Source of the DNA: Panicum virgatum
Taxonomy: Eukaryota; Streptophyta; Magnoliopsida; Poales; Poaceae
NCBI RefSeq assembly: GCF_016808335.1
Contig: NC_053139.1
Coordinates: 21,080,782 to 21,144,781, forward strand
DNA length: 64,000 bases
Direction: 5' to 3'
Numbering within the stretch: the first letter of the stretch is position 1; every line of letters starts with the position of its first letter. A program made the translations under genes and the position numbers. This document shows positions 22,001 to 27,291 of this stretch, in pieces. A model generated the notes under the pieces. That model saw nothing but the letters and a program-made list of their open reading frames with translations. It was not told the DNA's origin and did not search any database.

Positions 22001-23587
22001 CACCAAGCGTGCACAGGCCAACCTCATGCGCAAGTTTGGGGTGTTGGGGGAGCAGGAGCACGTCACTGCGAAGGCGCTGGATGATTACGCAAGGCTCTTC
22101 TTGAAGCTGCTGGTGCCGGAGCAAATCACAGCCTTGGCAGCAATGTTTGTGTTATCGACTCCTGATGGGCTGGCAGAGCCAGACCATGTGCTCTGTGTGG
22201 CTCTGTAAACCTTTGGTGCAGGGCTTGTACTAGTTGTCTAAATTGTGTTATCAATGAATTTATCAAGTGTGTTATTCTGGAATGCTCGTGGCCTTAATCG
22301 TAGGCGCGGCGTAATTTTGTGCGGGCGACATAATTTTCCTTCAGGAGCGAATTGGCGTCTGTAACATCGGCGATGCTTCCGTCCACGTTAGGCACTGAGT
22401 TTGATCAGTTCGTTACCCTCCCGGCGTCCTGCATGTCGGGCATAGAGATGGGATCCTGATCGCTCGGCGAGGGAGCATCTGCATGGTGACGGGCACCAGA
22501 GTCGATTCCTACTCGGGTTCTGTGAGGTCCGCGCTCGAGGACGGACAAGAGTTTGGTGGTGCGACAAGTCTGGGTGGAGTCCCTCGGCAGGGCGGGCTTC
22601 CAACTGCTTGCCCCCTCTCAACATGAGGTGGACTTCCAGAGATGGTGGCGGAAGGCATCGCGTCGATTGCTGAAGCCCTAGCGGCCAGCGTAAAGGTTTC
22701 AACTCGCTTGTGTTCCTCACGGCCTGGTCCATTTGGATGCTTCGCAACTGGTGTGTGTTTGACAGCGGCCAGCCGAGGACACGTTGGTGGTCCAAGACGT
22801 GACCGAGCTGGCTCACCTTTGGATCCTGGCTGGGGCAAAGGCACTAGGAGGCCTGTTGCTGTGAGGTGCTTAGAAGGGTAGACCTGTTCTAGGCGCACAT
22901 TTAAAAAGAACTAACCAAGCTGTGGAGTCGGCATGTAATCGAACGATTTTTTTTCCTATTAATGCAAATACACGCAGCTTTCCTGCGTGTTCTAGAAAAA
23001 TATCTATACAAACTGAACAATAACAACTACACAATTTCTACTTAAATCTGATCTGACTTCACTGAATCATGCCTTCGTGTGCTAGTGGTTGCATTCCTCA
23101 TGTTGAAGGATATCGTGTACTTTCAGAACAAGCAAATTCCTAATTTTTTTTGTAATTTTATATGCTTTCACTTCATAGATTTGTGTAATCAGGACTGAGA
23201 TATTATGTTTTTATTTGGCCAGCTCATCTTGAACACGGATGAAACTAAATATGGTGGACGGGGAGAGCTCAAGAGTAGTCAGTATGTGAGGAGGACCTGT
23301 GACAAAAGGTGTTATTTGCATTACTCTAATAATTTTCCTTCTGTGTGGATGTTTTCTTTTATCTTTTTGTTATTTGCATGTAAGTGCCTTAGTTCATGGA
23401 TAGTCTAACCAGTTTTACTTTCTTATAGGGTTGATGGTTGCCGCAACTCCTTGGAATTGTCATTACCACTTAGAAGTGCTCAGGTGGGTACATATGCTAG
23501 TCCTTTGTAGAATATATGATATATGTATCTTCTAAAAGGCCCATGTATTTGCAGGTTTACAAGTTAGTTCGAATTCTGAGGATTTAG
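3977..23587 (+). CDS. BE1: 1,4-alpha-glucan branching enzyme, BE1/SBE III type (3' part)
   Basis: Eight GT-AG exons (3977-4078, 4832-4909, 5028-5135, 6937-7017, 17903-18007, 23223-23308, 23429-23483, 23555-23587) join in one frame: 215 codons and a TAG stop. Exon 2 contains GAYLNFMGNEFAHP, the branching-enzyme GGxAYLNFMGNEFGHP signature of the GH13 barrel. Exon 5 begins the all-beta C-terminal domain with TRGPFLFVFNFNP and GVDEAGEYQ. Exon 6 has NTDETKYGGRGE. Branching enzymes make alpha-1,6 branches in starch inside plastids. The divergent exon 3 and 4 sequence (VEFPMSSNDYSF, SLDENERIIS) fits the BE1/EMB2729 (SBE III) class better than SBE I or II, from family memory only. The 5' exons and most of the catalytic barrel lie left of the window. 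No stop or frameshift was found, so the reading frame looks functional despite a large intronic transposon load. Confidence 0.9.
4409..4500 (+). mobile_element. Stowaway-like MITE fragment
   Basis: It begins CTCCCTTTGTCCCAAGTTAT, close to the Stowaway terminal consensus CTCCCTCCGTCCCAAATTAT. It continues with the usual GTTTTGGCCTTTTTAGGTAC half, including GCTATGCACCTAGATAT. The other terminus is missing, so it is a truncated copy within the intron 4079-4831. Confidence 0.65.
4501..4690. repeat. GCAGCTGC-rich inverted patch
   Basis: The left side has AGCTGCAGCTGCAGTT and the right side has GCAGCTGCAGCCGCAGCC, giving a weakly self-complementary 190-bp segment in an AT-rich intron. It may be a small hAT-type MITE. 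No clear target duplication was found. Confidence 0.35.
4832..4909 (+). CDS. BE1: BE1 exon with the NFMGNEF motif
   Basis: The acceptor is ATTTCAG and the donor is GTGAGTA. It has 26 codons in phase 0. It encodes the glycogen/starch branching-enzyme signature LNFMGNEFAHP; the usual GHP reads AHP here. Confidence 0.92.
5028..5135 (+). CDS. BE1: BE1 exon
   Basis: The acceptor is GATTTCAG and the donor is GTTTGCA (weak). It has 36 codons in phase 0, with RVEFP, SFRLANRQWELL and FFDFDK, the segment joining the barrel to the last helices. Confidence 0.9.
5136..5694. other. Intron 5' of the TRIM, nothing firm
   Basis: AT-rich up to about 5520, then a more balanced segment of about 180 bp up to the TRIM that resumes after it (6324-6690). 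The two halves would be contiguous without the TRIM and may belong to an older unclassified repeat. No recognisable coding content. Confidence 0.35.
5700..6318 (+). mobile_element. TRIM (miniature LTR retrotransposon), 619 bp
   Basis: Two similar LTRs, 5700-5910 and 6113-6318, both begin TGTTAGATTTAGT and end in CTCTAGCA or CTCTAACA. Only about 200 bp lie between them. After the 5' LTR is TGGTATCAGGGCC (5913-), a primer-binding site for initiator Met tRNA. Before the 3' LTR is the purine tract GACAGGAGAG. Flanks TGAAC (5695-5699) and CGAAC (6319-6323) are a 4-of-5 target duplication. There is no coding capacity, so it needs another element's enzymes. Confidence 0.88.
6324..6936. other. Intron 3' of the TRIM, nothing firm
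   Basis: The right half of the sequence interrupted by the TRIM reaches about 6690, followed by AT-rich intron. A 120-codon open frame here (6329-6691) matches nothing I recognise and is probably chance. Confidence 0.35.
6937..7017 (+). CDS. BE1: BE1 exon
   Basis: The acceptor is GTACTAG and the donor is GTATGCA. It has 27 codons in phase 0, containing SLDENERIIS and SIHHCDDTS. The next intron is 10.9 kb because of transposon insertions. Confidence 0.9.
7234..9321 (-). mobile_element. TR-GAG-type non-autonomous LTR retrotransposon
   Basis: LTRs of 284 and 283 bp (7234-7517, 9039-9321) flank 1.5 kb. On the minus strand each LTR starts TGTTATGG and ends CCATATCA. TGGTATCAAGAGCC (about 9036 down to 9023) follows the 5' LTR as a Met-tRNA primer site, and GAGGGGTGGTGAAG precedes the 3' LTR as the polypurine tract. 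Flanks share TTTA. The interior encodes only a gag-like protein. I count about seven differences between the LTRs. It lies antisense in the intron 7018-17902. Confidence 0.85.
7900..8898 (-). CDS. Gag-like protein of the TR-GAG element
   Basis: An open frame of 332 codons whose N-terminal 95 residues match the retrotransposon gag fold: a FDG..DPLQWLHRC start, then LTGVAYQWY and TWEQFAGKISRRFA. The rest is Pro/Ala-rich with no CCHC knuckle that I can see. No protease, integrase or reverse transcriptase follows, so it could at most form particles and depend on another element for copying. The C-terminal third may be out of the ancestral frame. Confidence 0.7.
   Translation of the reverse strand: MLSSLTTTMGVPKFHVPDFDGSSDPLQWLHRCNQGFDAWKTTEEDKMWFATLRLTGVAYQWYCKIERKRGMPTWEQFAGKISRRFAQVPAPVKPDAPSGTVAPEATAATPVAPRAPLPAAAPGIDVLLASASRQSASASTPATPICSQRQTPTQLLLELPPSPPASSLLVPSPAKPAAPSSPPTTPVAPSAIHPFAASGDVQKLLFSDSTTMAGCRINSPSSGGEERTLFLMPRGNPMPEPIYILGTIFDSGGIHPHHDSGRSINRGSSAWRGTRGTTGRTALALAPALHARAPAPASVTLPRAPCRWRTLQSCRRPPRRPWDAGSLGPLLA
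9393..10280 (+). repeat. copia-type 5' LTR split by an hAT-like element
   Basis: It begins TGTTGAGGCTTGAT and ends CAATCTTACA, directly followed by TGGTATCACGAG (10281-), a Met-tRNA primer site. Removing the inserted 683-bp element and one 8-bp duplication leaves an LTR of about 197 bp. No partner 3' LTR was found, so the element is truncated. Confidence 0.7.
9482..10164. mobile_element. hAT-like non-autonomous element 1, 683 bp
   Basis: The termini CAATGTTCAAAAA and TTTTTGAACATTG are perfect inverted repeats of 13 bp. The flanking 8-bp direct repeat CCTACCAT (9474-9481, 10165-10172) is exact, which points to the hAT superfamily. Both ends carry repeated GCCTAGGCG-type motifs. The centre (9550-9930) is an extremely GC-rich purine block. 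No transposase is encoded. Confidence 0.85.
10281..10695 (+). mobile_element. Truncated copia internal 5' region
   Basis: Sequence following the primer-binding site: a GC-rich leader of about 330 bp that ends near a T run at 10610-10622. A GC-rich stretch of unknown origin then runs up to the next element. I see no gag or pol domain. Confidence 0.45.
10696..11251. mobile_element. Long-TIR element (MULE-like), 556 bp
   Basis: Terminal inverted repeats of about 125 bp begin GGCAAAATAG and contain the pairs GGGTCAAGTTGGTCCCTCAA and AAAGACCAATTTGGTCCC. The interior is AT-rich and non-coding. The flanks (TGATTTTCA, AGGATTTCA) match at only 6 of 9 bases, so the target duplication is doubtful and the superfamily assignment rests on TIR style. 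Confidence 0.6.
11252..11410. repeat. Single TIR of a related long-TIR element
   Basis: It contains CAGGGACGAACTTGACCC and ends CACCTATTTTGCCT, the same layout as the neighbouring TIRs with different sequence. No partner end was found on the left. It is probably the remnant of an element into which the 556-bp one inserted. Confidence 0.5.
11411..11752. other. Intron sequence between elements, unclassified
   Basis: It contains GGGCCCTATTTGGCACAGCC and, about 100 bp further, ACAAACCAAATAGTC, which look like weak inverted ends of a small MITE. I could not define boundaries or a target duplication. Confidence 0.3.
11753..12400 (+). mobile_element. 5'-truncated LINE with zf-RVT remnant
   Basis: From 11779 the translation reads LRCKFFLWF and WTVDRLAKCGF, then in the next frame CPLCDQADEDIQHI and LVSCVFAR. 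This is the zinc-knuckle end of plant LINE reverse transcriptases (zf-RVT). One extra C in the C-run near 11862 and a TAG where CAG is usual (11940-11942) kill the frame. It ends with the LINE signature and an A-rich tail (12391-12400). CTGTTTC-starting flanks at 11738 and 12401 agree at 12 of 15 bases as a target duplication. Confidence 0.82.
12436..12471 (-). repeat. Truncated copia 3' LTR, 36 bp
   Basis: TGTTGGTGTATATGTGAGCC and the following GAGGCCCA match the 5' LTR at 17740; homology stops at 12436 where unrelated AT-rich DNA begins. Confidence 0.8.
12570..14042 (-). CDS. copia reverse transcriptase/RNase H (copy B)
   Basis: A single open frame of 490 codons. RT motifs run from [13 protein letters not shown] and [13 protein letters not shown] to SLYGLKQAP and the catalytic YVDD. 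RNase H follows with YTDADWAGC, RSTSGYAV, SAEAEYRA and the terminal QFADIFTKGLP. Compared with usual copia RT/RH nothing catalytic is missing. Upstream pol segments are in other frames, so the enzyme could not be made as a polyprotein. It serves as the intact reference for the lesions in copy A. Confidence 0.92.
   Translation of the reverse strand: MEGKYAALLANQMGDLVSRPSGCSVVIGKWIWTHKRRADGTQERYKAPWVLRGFTQRPGVDYDETFNPVVKPATVRTVLSLALSRSWPVHQLDVKNAFLHGTLSETVSCSRPMGFVDSSRPDMVCRLNKSLYGLKQAPWAWYSRFTFLLTLGFTKAKSDTSLFIYRRGDETAYLLLYVDDIVLTASSQQLRQSVISSLQQELAMKDLDQLHHFLGVTVEPRSSGLLLHQRQYALDILERAGMTDCKPCSIPVDTQAKLSADLGDPVADPIDYRSLAGALQYLTFTRPDLTYAVQQVCLHVHDPRESHLAALKRLLRYVRGTVDLGLVLHRSSSAELVVYTDADWAGCPDTRRSTSGYAVFLGGNLVSWSSKRQPVVSRSSAEAEYRAVANGVAEASWLRQLLAELHSPLAKSTLVYCDNVSAVYLSTNPVQHQQTKHVEIDLHFVRDRVAIGDVWVLHVPTTSQFADIFTKGLPSSTFSEFRSSLNVAGG
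14158..14928 (-). pseudogene. copia integrase C-terminal region and linker
   Basis: It starts in the integrase C-terminal part (LNRLPS, HLRVFGCACYPN, CVFLGNSLDHKGYRCFD) and continues into a Pro/Ala-rich linker with short repeats that normally joins integrase to RT. A nonsense TAG at about 14956-14958, in place of an expected Trp codon, separates it from the integrase core. A frameshift near 14158 separates it from RT. Confidence 0.8.
14956..15627 (-). pseudogene. copia integrase core
   Basis: The DDE catalytic core is visible: VVVDDF, then QCDNGREFDN, then CPYTSPQNGKAERKIR with the catalytic Glu. The first third of this frame is out of register with the domain; the true reading frame continues from the upstream pre-integrase segment after a frameshift near 15400. 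The end is a TAG replacing a conserved Trp. Confidence 0.82.
15395..16162 (-). pseudogene. copia protease and pre-integrase domain
   Basis: Protease active site WIADSGASFHTTP (D-S-G), followed by the usual IVGDGSSLPI and HNFLSIRQFT segments. Then comes the GAG-pre-integrase motif TTWHHRLGHPG with its two His and a C-terminal LCHAC. The frame ends at 15395 by a frameshift before the integrase core. Confidence 0.85.
16163..17557 (-). pseudogene. Ala/Pro-rich ORF in the gag position
   Basis: Long open frames of extremely GC-rich sequence run from an ATG at 17557 (minus). They encode Ala, Pro and Gly runs, then a coiled-coil-like stretch (LRDLEAKIARAHATQAAAL) and, in another frame, AQERARAAALAWERE. 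I do not see the UBN2-type copia gag domain or a CCHC knuckle. Several frames are open at once because of the base composition, so the true one is uncertain. It may be a diverged or replaced gag. Confidence 0.5.
17626..17740 (-). repeat. copia 5' LTR, 115 bp (copy B)
   Basis: On the minus strand it begins TGTTGGTGTATATGTGAGCA and ends CTCTCCTACA, followed by TGATATCATTAGCG where the primer-binding site belongs (a degenerate TGGTATCA). It aligns with the LTR at 1588-1705. Confidence 0.8.
17903..18007 (+). CDS. BE1: BE1 exon, start of C-terminal beta domain
   Basis: The acceptor is TTCTGGCAG and the donor is GTAAGTG. It has 35 codons in phase 0. FTRGPFLFVFNFNP and LVGVDEAGEYQ mark the alpha-amylase-family all-beta C-terminal domain. 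Confidence 0.92.
18160..19674 (+). mobile_element. Small non-autonomous LTR retrotransposon, 1515 bp
   Basis: Two 260-bp LTRs (18160-18419, 19415-19674) start TGTTAGAGGAGT and end CATAACA. The flanking ACTGG (18155-18159, 19675-19679) is a perfect 5-bp target duplication. TGGTATCA (18423-18430) is the Met-tRNA primer site. Each LTR carries a TATA-like CTATATAA (about 18240 and 19495). The interior of about 1 kb encodes no protease, integrase or RT. I count roughly 13 differences between the LTRs, so it is older than the chromovirus at 50.6 kb. Confidence 0.9.
18434..19100 (+). pseudogene. Internal ORF of the small LTR element, IQ-like motif
   Basis: It starts MPSNEKTPAPLPSPLP, 4 bp after the primer site. 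The first frame has a coiled-coil-like KLLGSLEVRMEARLTSLESR and runs to 18832. A second frame continues the likely protein with FAWEDACHVFAAVRLQAAAR and GLLARLRLQEMRRQM, a good match to the calmodulin-binding IQ pattern. A frameshift lies between about 18640 and 18750. The function in the element is unknown to me. Confidence 0.55.
19680..20149. other. Intron between LTR element and LINE, nothing identified
   Basis: Mixed-composition sequence without inverted ends, LTR borders or protein similarity that I can recognise. Part of it may be the 5' UTR of the LINE that follows. Confidence 0.35.
20570..21280. mobile_element. hAT-like non-autonomous element 2, 711 bp
   Basis: Left end CAATGTTCTTAAGGCGT; right end, complemented, CATAGTTCTTAAGGCGT (15 of 17). 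The 8-bp target duplication AGTGCGAT (20562-20569, 21281-21288) is perfect. Subterminal clusters of GCCTAGGCGACG occur at both ends. The interior is GC-rich with a minisatellite. It is the same family as the element at 9482-10164 by termini and subterminal motifs, with different internal sequence. Confidence 0.87.
20876..21064. repeat. Minisatellite, four units of about 46-49 bp
   Basis: Four head-to-tail units each start GCGGCCACCCC(C)AGA and contain GGAGC followed by a CCGCTCCTCCCTGC end. They lie in the centre of hAT-like element 2 and keep an open frame in more than one phase. Confidence 0.75.
21281..22210 (+). pseudogene. LINE ORF1 remnant with CCHC knuckles
   Basis: After the hAT-like insertion the frame reads SAIPDELRDCCFSCLARDHH and CHRSHELGHMTRNC, a double zinc-knuckle region like grass LINE ORF1 (nucleic-acid chaperone). 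Upstream, across the insertion, the same frame gives RERRRCFAPRRTIS, showing that the hAT-like element entered within a codon run. Stops and frameshifts are present, for example a TGA near 20517. Confidence 0.7.
22390..22998 (+). pseudogene. LINE ORF2 fragments and 3' tail
   Basis: A piece similar to the endonuclease domain (GTEFDQFVTLPAS, near 22390) is followed by the RT C-terminal piece with AWSIWMLRNWCVFDSGQP. A TGA stops it near 22801. The 3' UTR ends at an A-rich tail. This copy is dead. Confidence 0.65.
23223..23308 (+). CDS. BE1: BE1 exon
   Basis: The acceptor is TTGGCCAG and the donor is GTGTTAT. It is 86 bp and ends in phase 2. It reads LILNTDETKYGGRGEL, the conserved beta-domain motif. 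The preceding intron (5.2 kb) is filled by an LTR element and a LINE. Confidence 0.92.
23429..23483 (+). CDS. BE1: BE1 exon
   Basis: The acceptor is CTTATAG and the donor is GTGGGTA. It is 55 bp; its first base completes an AGG codon. It reads VDGCRNSLELSLPLRSAQ. Confidence 0.9.
23555..23587 (+). CDS. BE1: BE1 last coding exon
   Basis: The acceptor is TATTTGCAG. It has ten codons, VYKLVRILRI, and a TAG stop at 23585-23587. This is the short conserved C-terminus of the enzyme class. Confidence 0.9.
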   Translation, partial: VYKLVRILRI

Positions 23588-25020
23588 CGCATCAATAATA
23601 AGTATTGTAATGGAACATGGAACCAAGTAAAAGATGGGGCTTTGAAGTCAATATATGAACCTTTGGAATTTTTAGCGATAAGATGTCAAAATGGAGGTAT
23701 GGATAGTATTAAGTTTTATTCTCATGTATAAGACTATTCCTCTAAAAAGTTACAGATTATTTCTGTAGGTTTGTGAACATGAAATCCACTTTAGTTTTTA
23801 TCCTTGCTTTTAGCAAAATTTATTACCAGCCACTTTTACTGCCCGAGGTACAAAGTGCAAAGTGTACATGATTATTTTATCTAGCTTCAGCACATATCAT
23901 GTAAAAGCGTTTATCACTGCTTATAAGTAGATAAGGCACAGATTTAACTATGTTTCTTTATCATCTTCACAGATTGTAGCCACCTTACTGGTATAGCTTT
24001 GGGAATTCTGTTGATATTGAGGATGCTTCAGTTTTGGCCCTTGGTTCAGTGCATATTCTCTGAAATTTGTACATGCTGAGACTGCTGAATGCTGAGGCTC
24101 ATTAGCTTCGAACTGACTTCGAGGAATTTAGCAAGCGTTCACGAAAGAGAATTGCTAAAAGTAGAAATTGTAGAGACAAGATAATAGTGAATTGGCCATT
24201 TCTTATTAATATCATTGTCTTACCTTATATCTCACCACCTCATTTCACATTTGCAGAAATGTATGATTTTATAACACTTTTACATACAGTAAATTAGTTT
24301 GGCAAGTTGTTTGCAGCATTCTGCAAATCAATGATCGTCTAAACTTGACGTTCAGATTCTGTAGTACGAGGCTCCTCCTTTAGGGTGTCTAAGGCATACT
24401 AATTTATTTTCGAGTATTCGGGCTGTCAGCAGATCTCCTGTAAGGGCTCTAGGTATTTAATGATCGACGGAAACAAATACCCCCACGTAGATCCTATTTT
24501 CCTGTGAGGGCTCATAGATGTACGTTTGGTGTTGAGATCGGTATGTATACAGAGCAACGTAATTTCGGCATATGGGAAATACTAGGAGAGCGAATTGTAG
24601 CGAAGAAATTGTATGGTATGCAGTTGGGCGCAATTGTATCAAGTCACCAGTGCAATTGTAGTAAGTCGCCAGTGTGTAAAACTGCGTGAACACATCAATG
24701 AATTTTCCTATAAATGATTTTTCTGTTTATTCCGAAAATTCAATTAATACCAAAAGAATAGCAGAACACATAAAAAATACAAGGAACATGTTTCAATACA
24801 TATAATGAACAAGAATGTTGAAAACACAAAGTGATCTTTGAGTTGTATTAGAGAGTAGTGTGGGATAGCTATATGTTTTGGTTTCAACAGTTTTAACCAT
24901 TATTTAAATGGTGTGAAATTTTTTTCTAAGTTCTACAGGTCAAAATATGTTTATGGTAAAAATTTCACGGTATTTTGATGTGTTTTGCTATTTCCTTGAA
25001 TTAACTAAAATTTTAAAATA
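23588..25020. other. Probable BE1 3' UTR and downstream AT-rich DNA
   Basis: It follows the stop codon. A possible 3' UTR intron acceptor TCTTCACAG lies at about 23966-23974. I could not fix a polyadenylation site. From about 24300 there is no feature except AT-rich sequence. Confidence 0.35.
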
Positions 25021-25029
25021 ACTGTGAAA

Positions 25030-25330
25030 AGTATTTGTAGGGGCGGGTGGGGCCATCATCCTCCCCTACAAATCAATTTTAAGGGACCAGTGAGGGCGTC
25101 ACCCGCTGCTGAAAATTCTTTTGTAGGGGCGGCTGAGGTTCCCACCCGCCCCCTACAAATGGCTGCCTTATATATTCAAAGAAAGATCCTGGACTTAGCC
25201 ATTTTTCGCTAATCGAGTAGGACATCGCCAGGCTGCCAAAATTTGGACCCGCGTCCCCTTCGTCCTCCCGTGCCGCCGGAGCTCCTGCTCGCCCCGCGCC
25301 CACTATGGGAGAACTGCCCAAATTAATTCG
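25030..25330. mobile_element. CACTA-like transposon remnant
   Basis: Inverted motifs ATTTGTAGGGGCGG and CCGCCCCCTACAAAT (25033-25158) are the kind of subterminal repeat seen in grass CACTA elements. GC-rich sequence of possible internal origin follows to about 25320. The CACTA termini themselves are not visible. Confidence 0.5.
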
Positions 25331-25337
25331 GCTCAAA

Positions 25338-26080
25338 TGTAGCGACCAATGCCACAAGGACAAGCTGATCTGCCCCGCACTTCAAACAGAGTAAAATGGC
25401 TACTCAGTCGGGTAAAATTCCGATTAAACCACTTGAAAAATGACTGATCGTAAAGCTGCATACAACTCACTCGAAGGCGAGTCAAGAGATTGCAACACTT
25501 CACAAATATTTACACCACATGAACTGAAAAGTAAATTATATTACAAACCGGTTTCAAGTTCAGAAACAACATTTCAGAGTTAAAAATAGCGGAAGAGTTC
25601 AGAGTTTGCAGCACCGGAACTTCAGAGTTTGCAGCAGTAGAAACAAAAGAAACGCGGAAGCTAACGTCGATCTGAAATGCCACGATGAAGCCCGTACGTG
25701 ACATCAACCCGAAGAGTCATTGTTGGCCTTGGACGTGTCCCGTTCCACGGACCAACCAGCAGGAAGGGCACAAGGCCAAGTTAAGCTAACAGTTAAGTCT
25801 TCAAATGTCACACCTGTAAATAAAGCCACAACAAGGCTGAGTATACTAATACTGAGCAAGGCTTACCCGATAATTGGATATATTTAGCCCACTTATCTAG
25901 ATATGCAAAGCTTTTTGGCTGGTGAGTTTTGTTTTGCTAAAAAGCAACAAAGAGCATGTTTAAAACTTTCAGATTTTAGCTTTCAAGTTCTAGTTCAGTT
26001 AACCATTCTAGGTGAGTCTTGACGCTCACTAATGACCATTTCTAGATGTCAACTTGATCAGAAAATTATGAGAGTTTGCA
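25338..26080 (-). repeat. Diverged LTR fragment related to the LARD LTR
   Basis: Reading plus, it begins TGTAGCGACCAATGCC and then keeps the layout of the LTR at 27292: ATTACAAACCGGTTTCA, GGCTGAGTATACTAATACTG, CTTTTTGGCTGGTGAGTTTT, AGTTAACCATTCTA. The fragment covers only the U5-side part and has no partner, so it is a remnant of a related element. Confidence 0.6.
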
Positions 26081-26099
26081 TTTCTTACACGCATCTTTA

Positions 26100-27286
26100 T
26101 TCAAATAAACCCCTAAACCACACTTCACCTTTAGAAAATTGCCAGACGTGTTTTTGAGCTAAATGTAGGTTGCAAGCACACTTTGGCCCGACATAAAATC
26201 ATAGATAAAATTAGAGCACAGATTCAGGCTCAAATAGACCAAGTGCAGCCCAAAGACCAGGCCAAACCAGCTTAGGACAGGCCATGCCTCAACTTTTGGA
26301 CAAGAGGAGGCCCAGGACAATCCACCAGCCGAAGCTGGGGGCGGTTGGCGGCACTATGCCGTCGACCGACTGGCCCGGTCGGCCGACCGGCCCGTGGGCC
26401 CCACCGCCTTCAGCCAGCTACGTGGCGATCTCCCATTGGCTCCTTACGTCGGTTTGCTGAGGAAGACCTGCAGAAACACCGTGACTCCCTCCTATAAATA
26501 CAAGGGGAGGGGGTAAGGAATGGAACACACACAACACCACACCTCTCACTTACCTCAAGAGCTTTCTTGCTTAGCCTATAGGATTAGTGGAGTTTAGGAG
26601 AAATCTAGGAGTCATCGAGTCCCCGGAGTTGCTCGGGAGTTCTGGTATGGATTCATCTCTAGTTCTCTCTTGTAATTCTCGGTCGTTTGTAATCGAATTA
26701 GACTATGGTTACCGATATCTGCTTGAAGTATATTCTGAGTTATTAGATATATATTTCATGATCTGGTTGCGTTATCATTCGATGCTTTCATTGCATAATC
26801 ACCTTGTGCTTGTGATGGTTAACATATTGGCTTTAGAACTCTGGCAACTGTTCCAGTATTCGTATGTTTGCTCTAGTGTGATGTCTGTCCATCTGGAGGG
26901 TGGGGGCTCCGCGCGGGATGCTAGAGTATCGCTTACTAATGTAGACATGGTGTCTAGACTAGCTAAGTGTTGCTGGATGTTGCACTTTCCCACGGATTGA
27001 GAGGTAGCCGGCAGGTGGTGACAGCCCTGTCCGAGCCCTAGTAATCCTCCACGTTCGGATTGGGGGGTAGGAGGTACATAAAGCCGCATAGGTGATCGGG
27101 CTTCTCCCGTCAGCTATAGGAGCGGTCTCCCTATTGTACTAGTTTATTCTTCTGTCAATCTAATCATAAGATAGCATAGATATAGCTAGCCTAGCACATC
27201 TGACTCGAGCTCTAACTTCTGCCTTTCTCCCTGCCTATAGCATCTTTTATTCATTTATCTCTGAGGGTAGTTTGTGTGTGTGTCAC
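26100..27286 (+). repeat. Plus-oriented gypsy-type LTR remnant with TATA box
   Basis: A GC-rich stretch is followed by CTCCTATAAATACAAGGGG (TATA at about 26493-26500), then a leader starting ACACCACACCTCTCACTTACC and the AGGATTAGTGGAGTTTAGGA motif common in grass gypsy LTRs. It ends near TGTGTGTGTCACA just before the LARD. The 5' border is not defined. Confidence 0.45.
26493..26500 (+). promoter_or_regulatory. LTR TATA box
   Basis: TATAAATA within CTCCTATAAATACAAGG, placed after a GC-rich upstream region and before the putative transcribed leader of the LTR remnant. Confidence 0.45.
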
Positions 27287-27291
27287 ACTAC

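Larger units (their letters stand above)
20150..22998 (+). mobile_element. Internally deleted LINE, split by an hAT-like element
   Basis: ORF1 (20150-20569 and 21289-22210), the first codons of ORF2 (VLFWNARGLNRRRG, about 22267-22310), then a jump to the C-terminal end of ORF2 (KGFNSLVFLTAWSIW, about 22695). It ends with the LINE 3' signature GCAGCTTTCCTGCGTGTTCT and an A-rich tail at 22998. The middle of ORF2, holding endonuclease and RT, is missing. The 5' boundary is uncertain. Confidence 0.8.
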
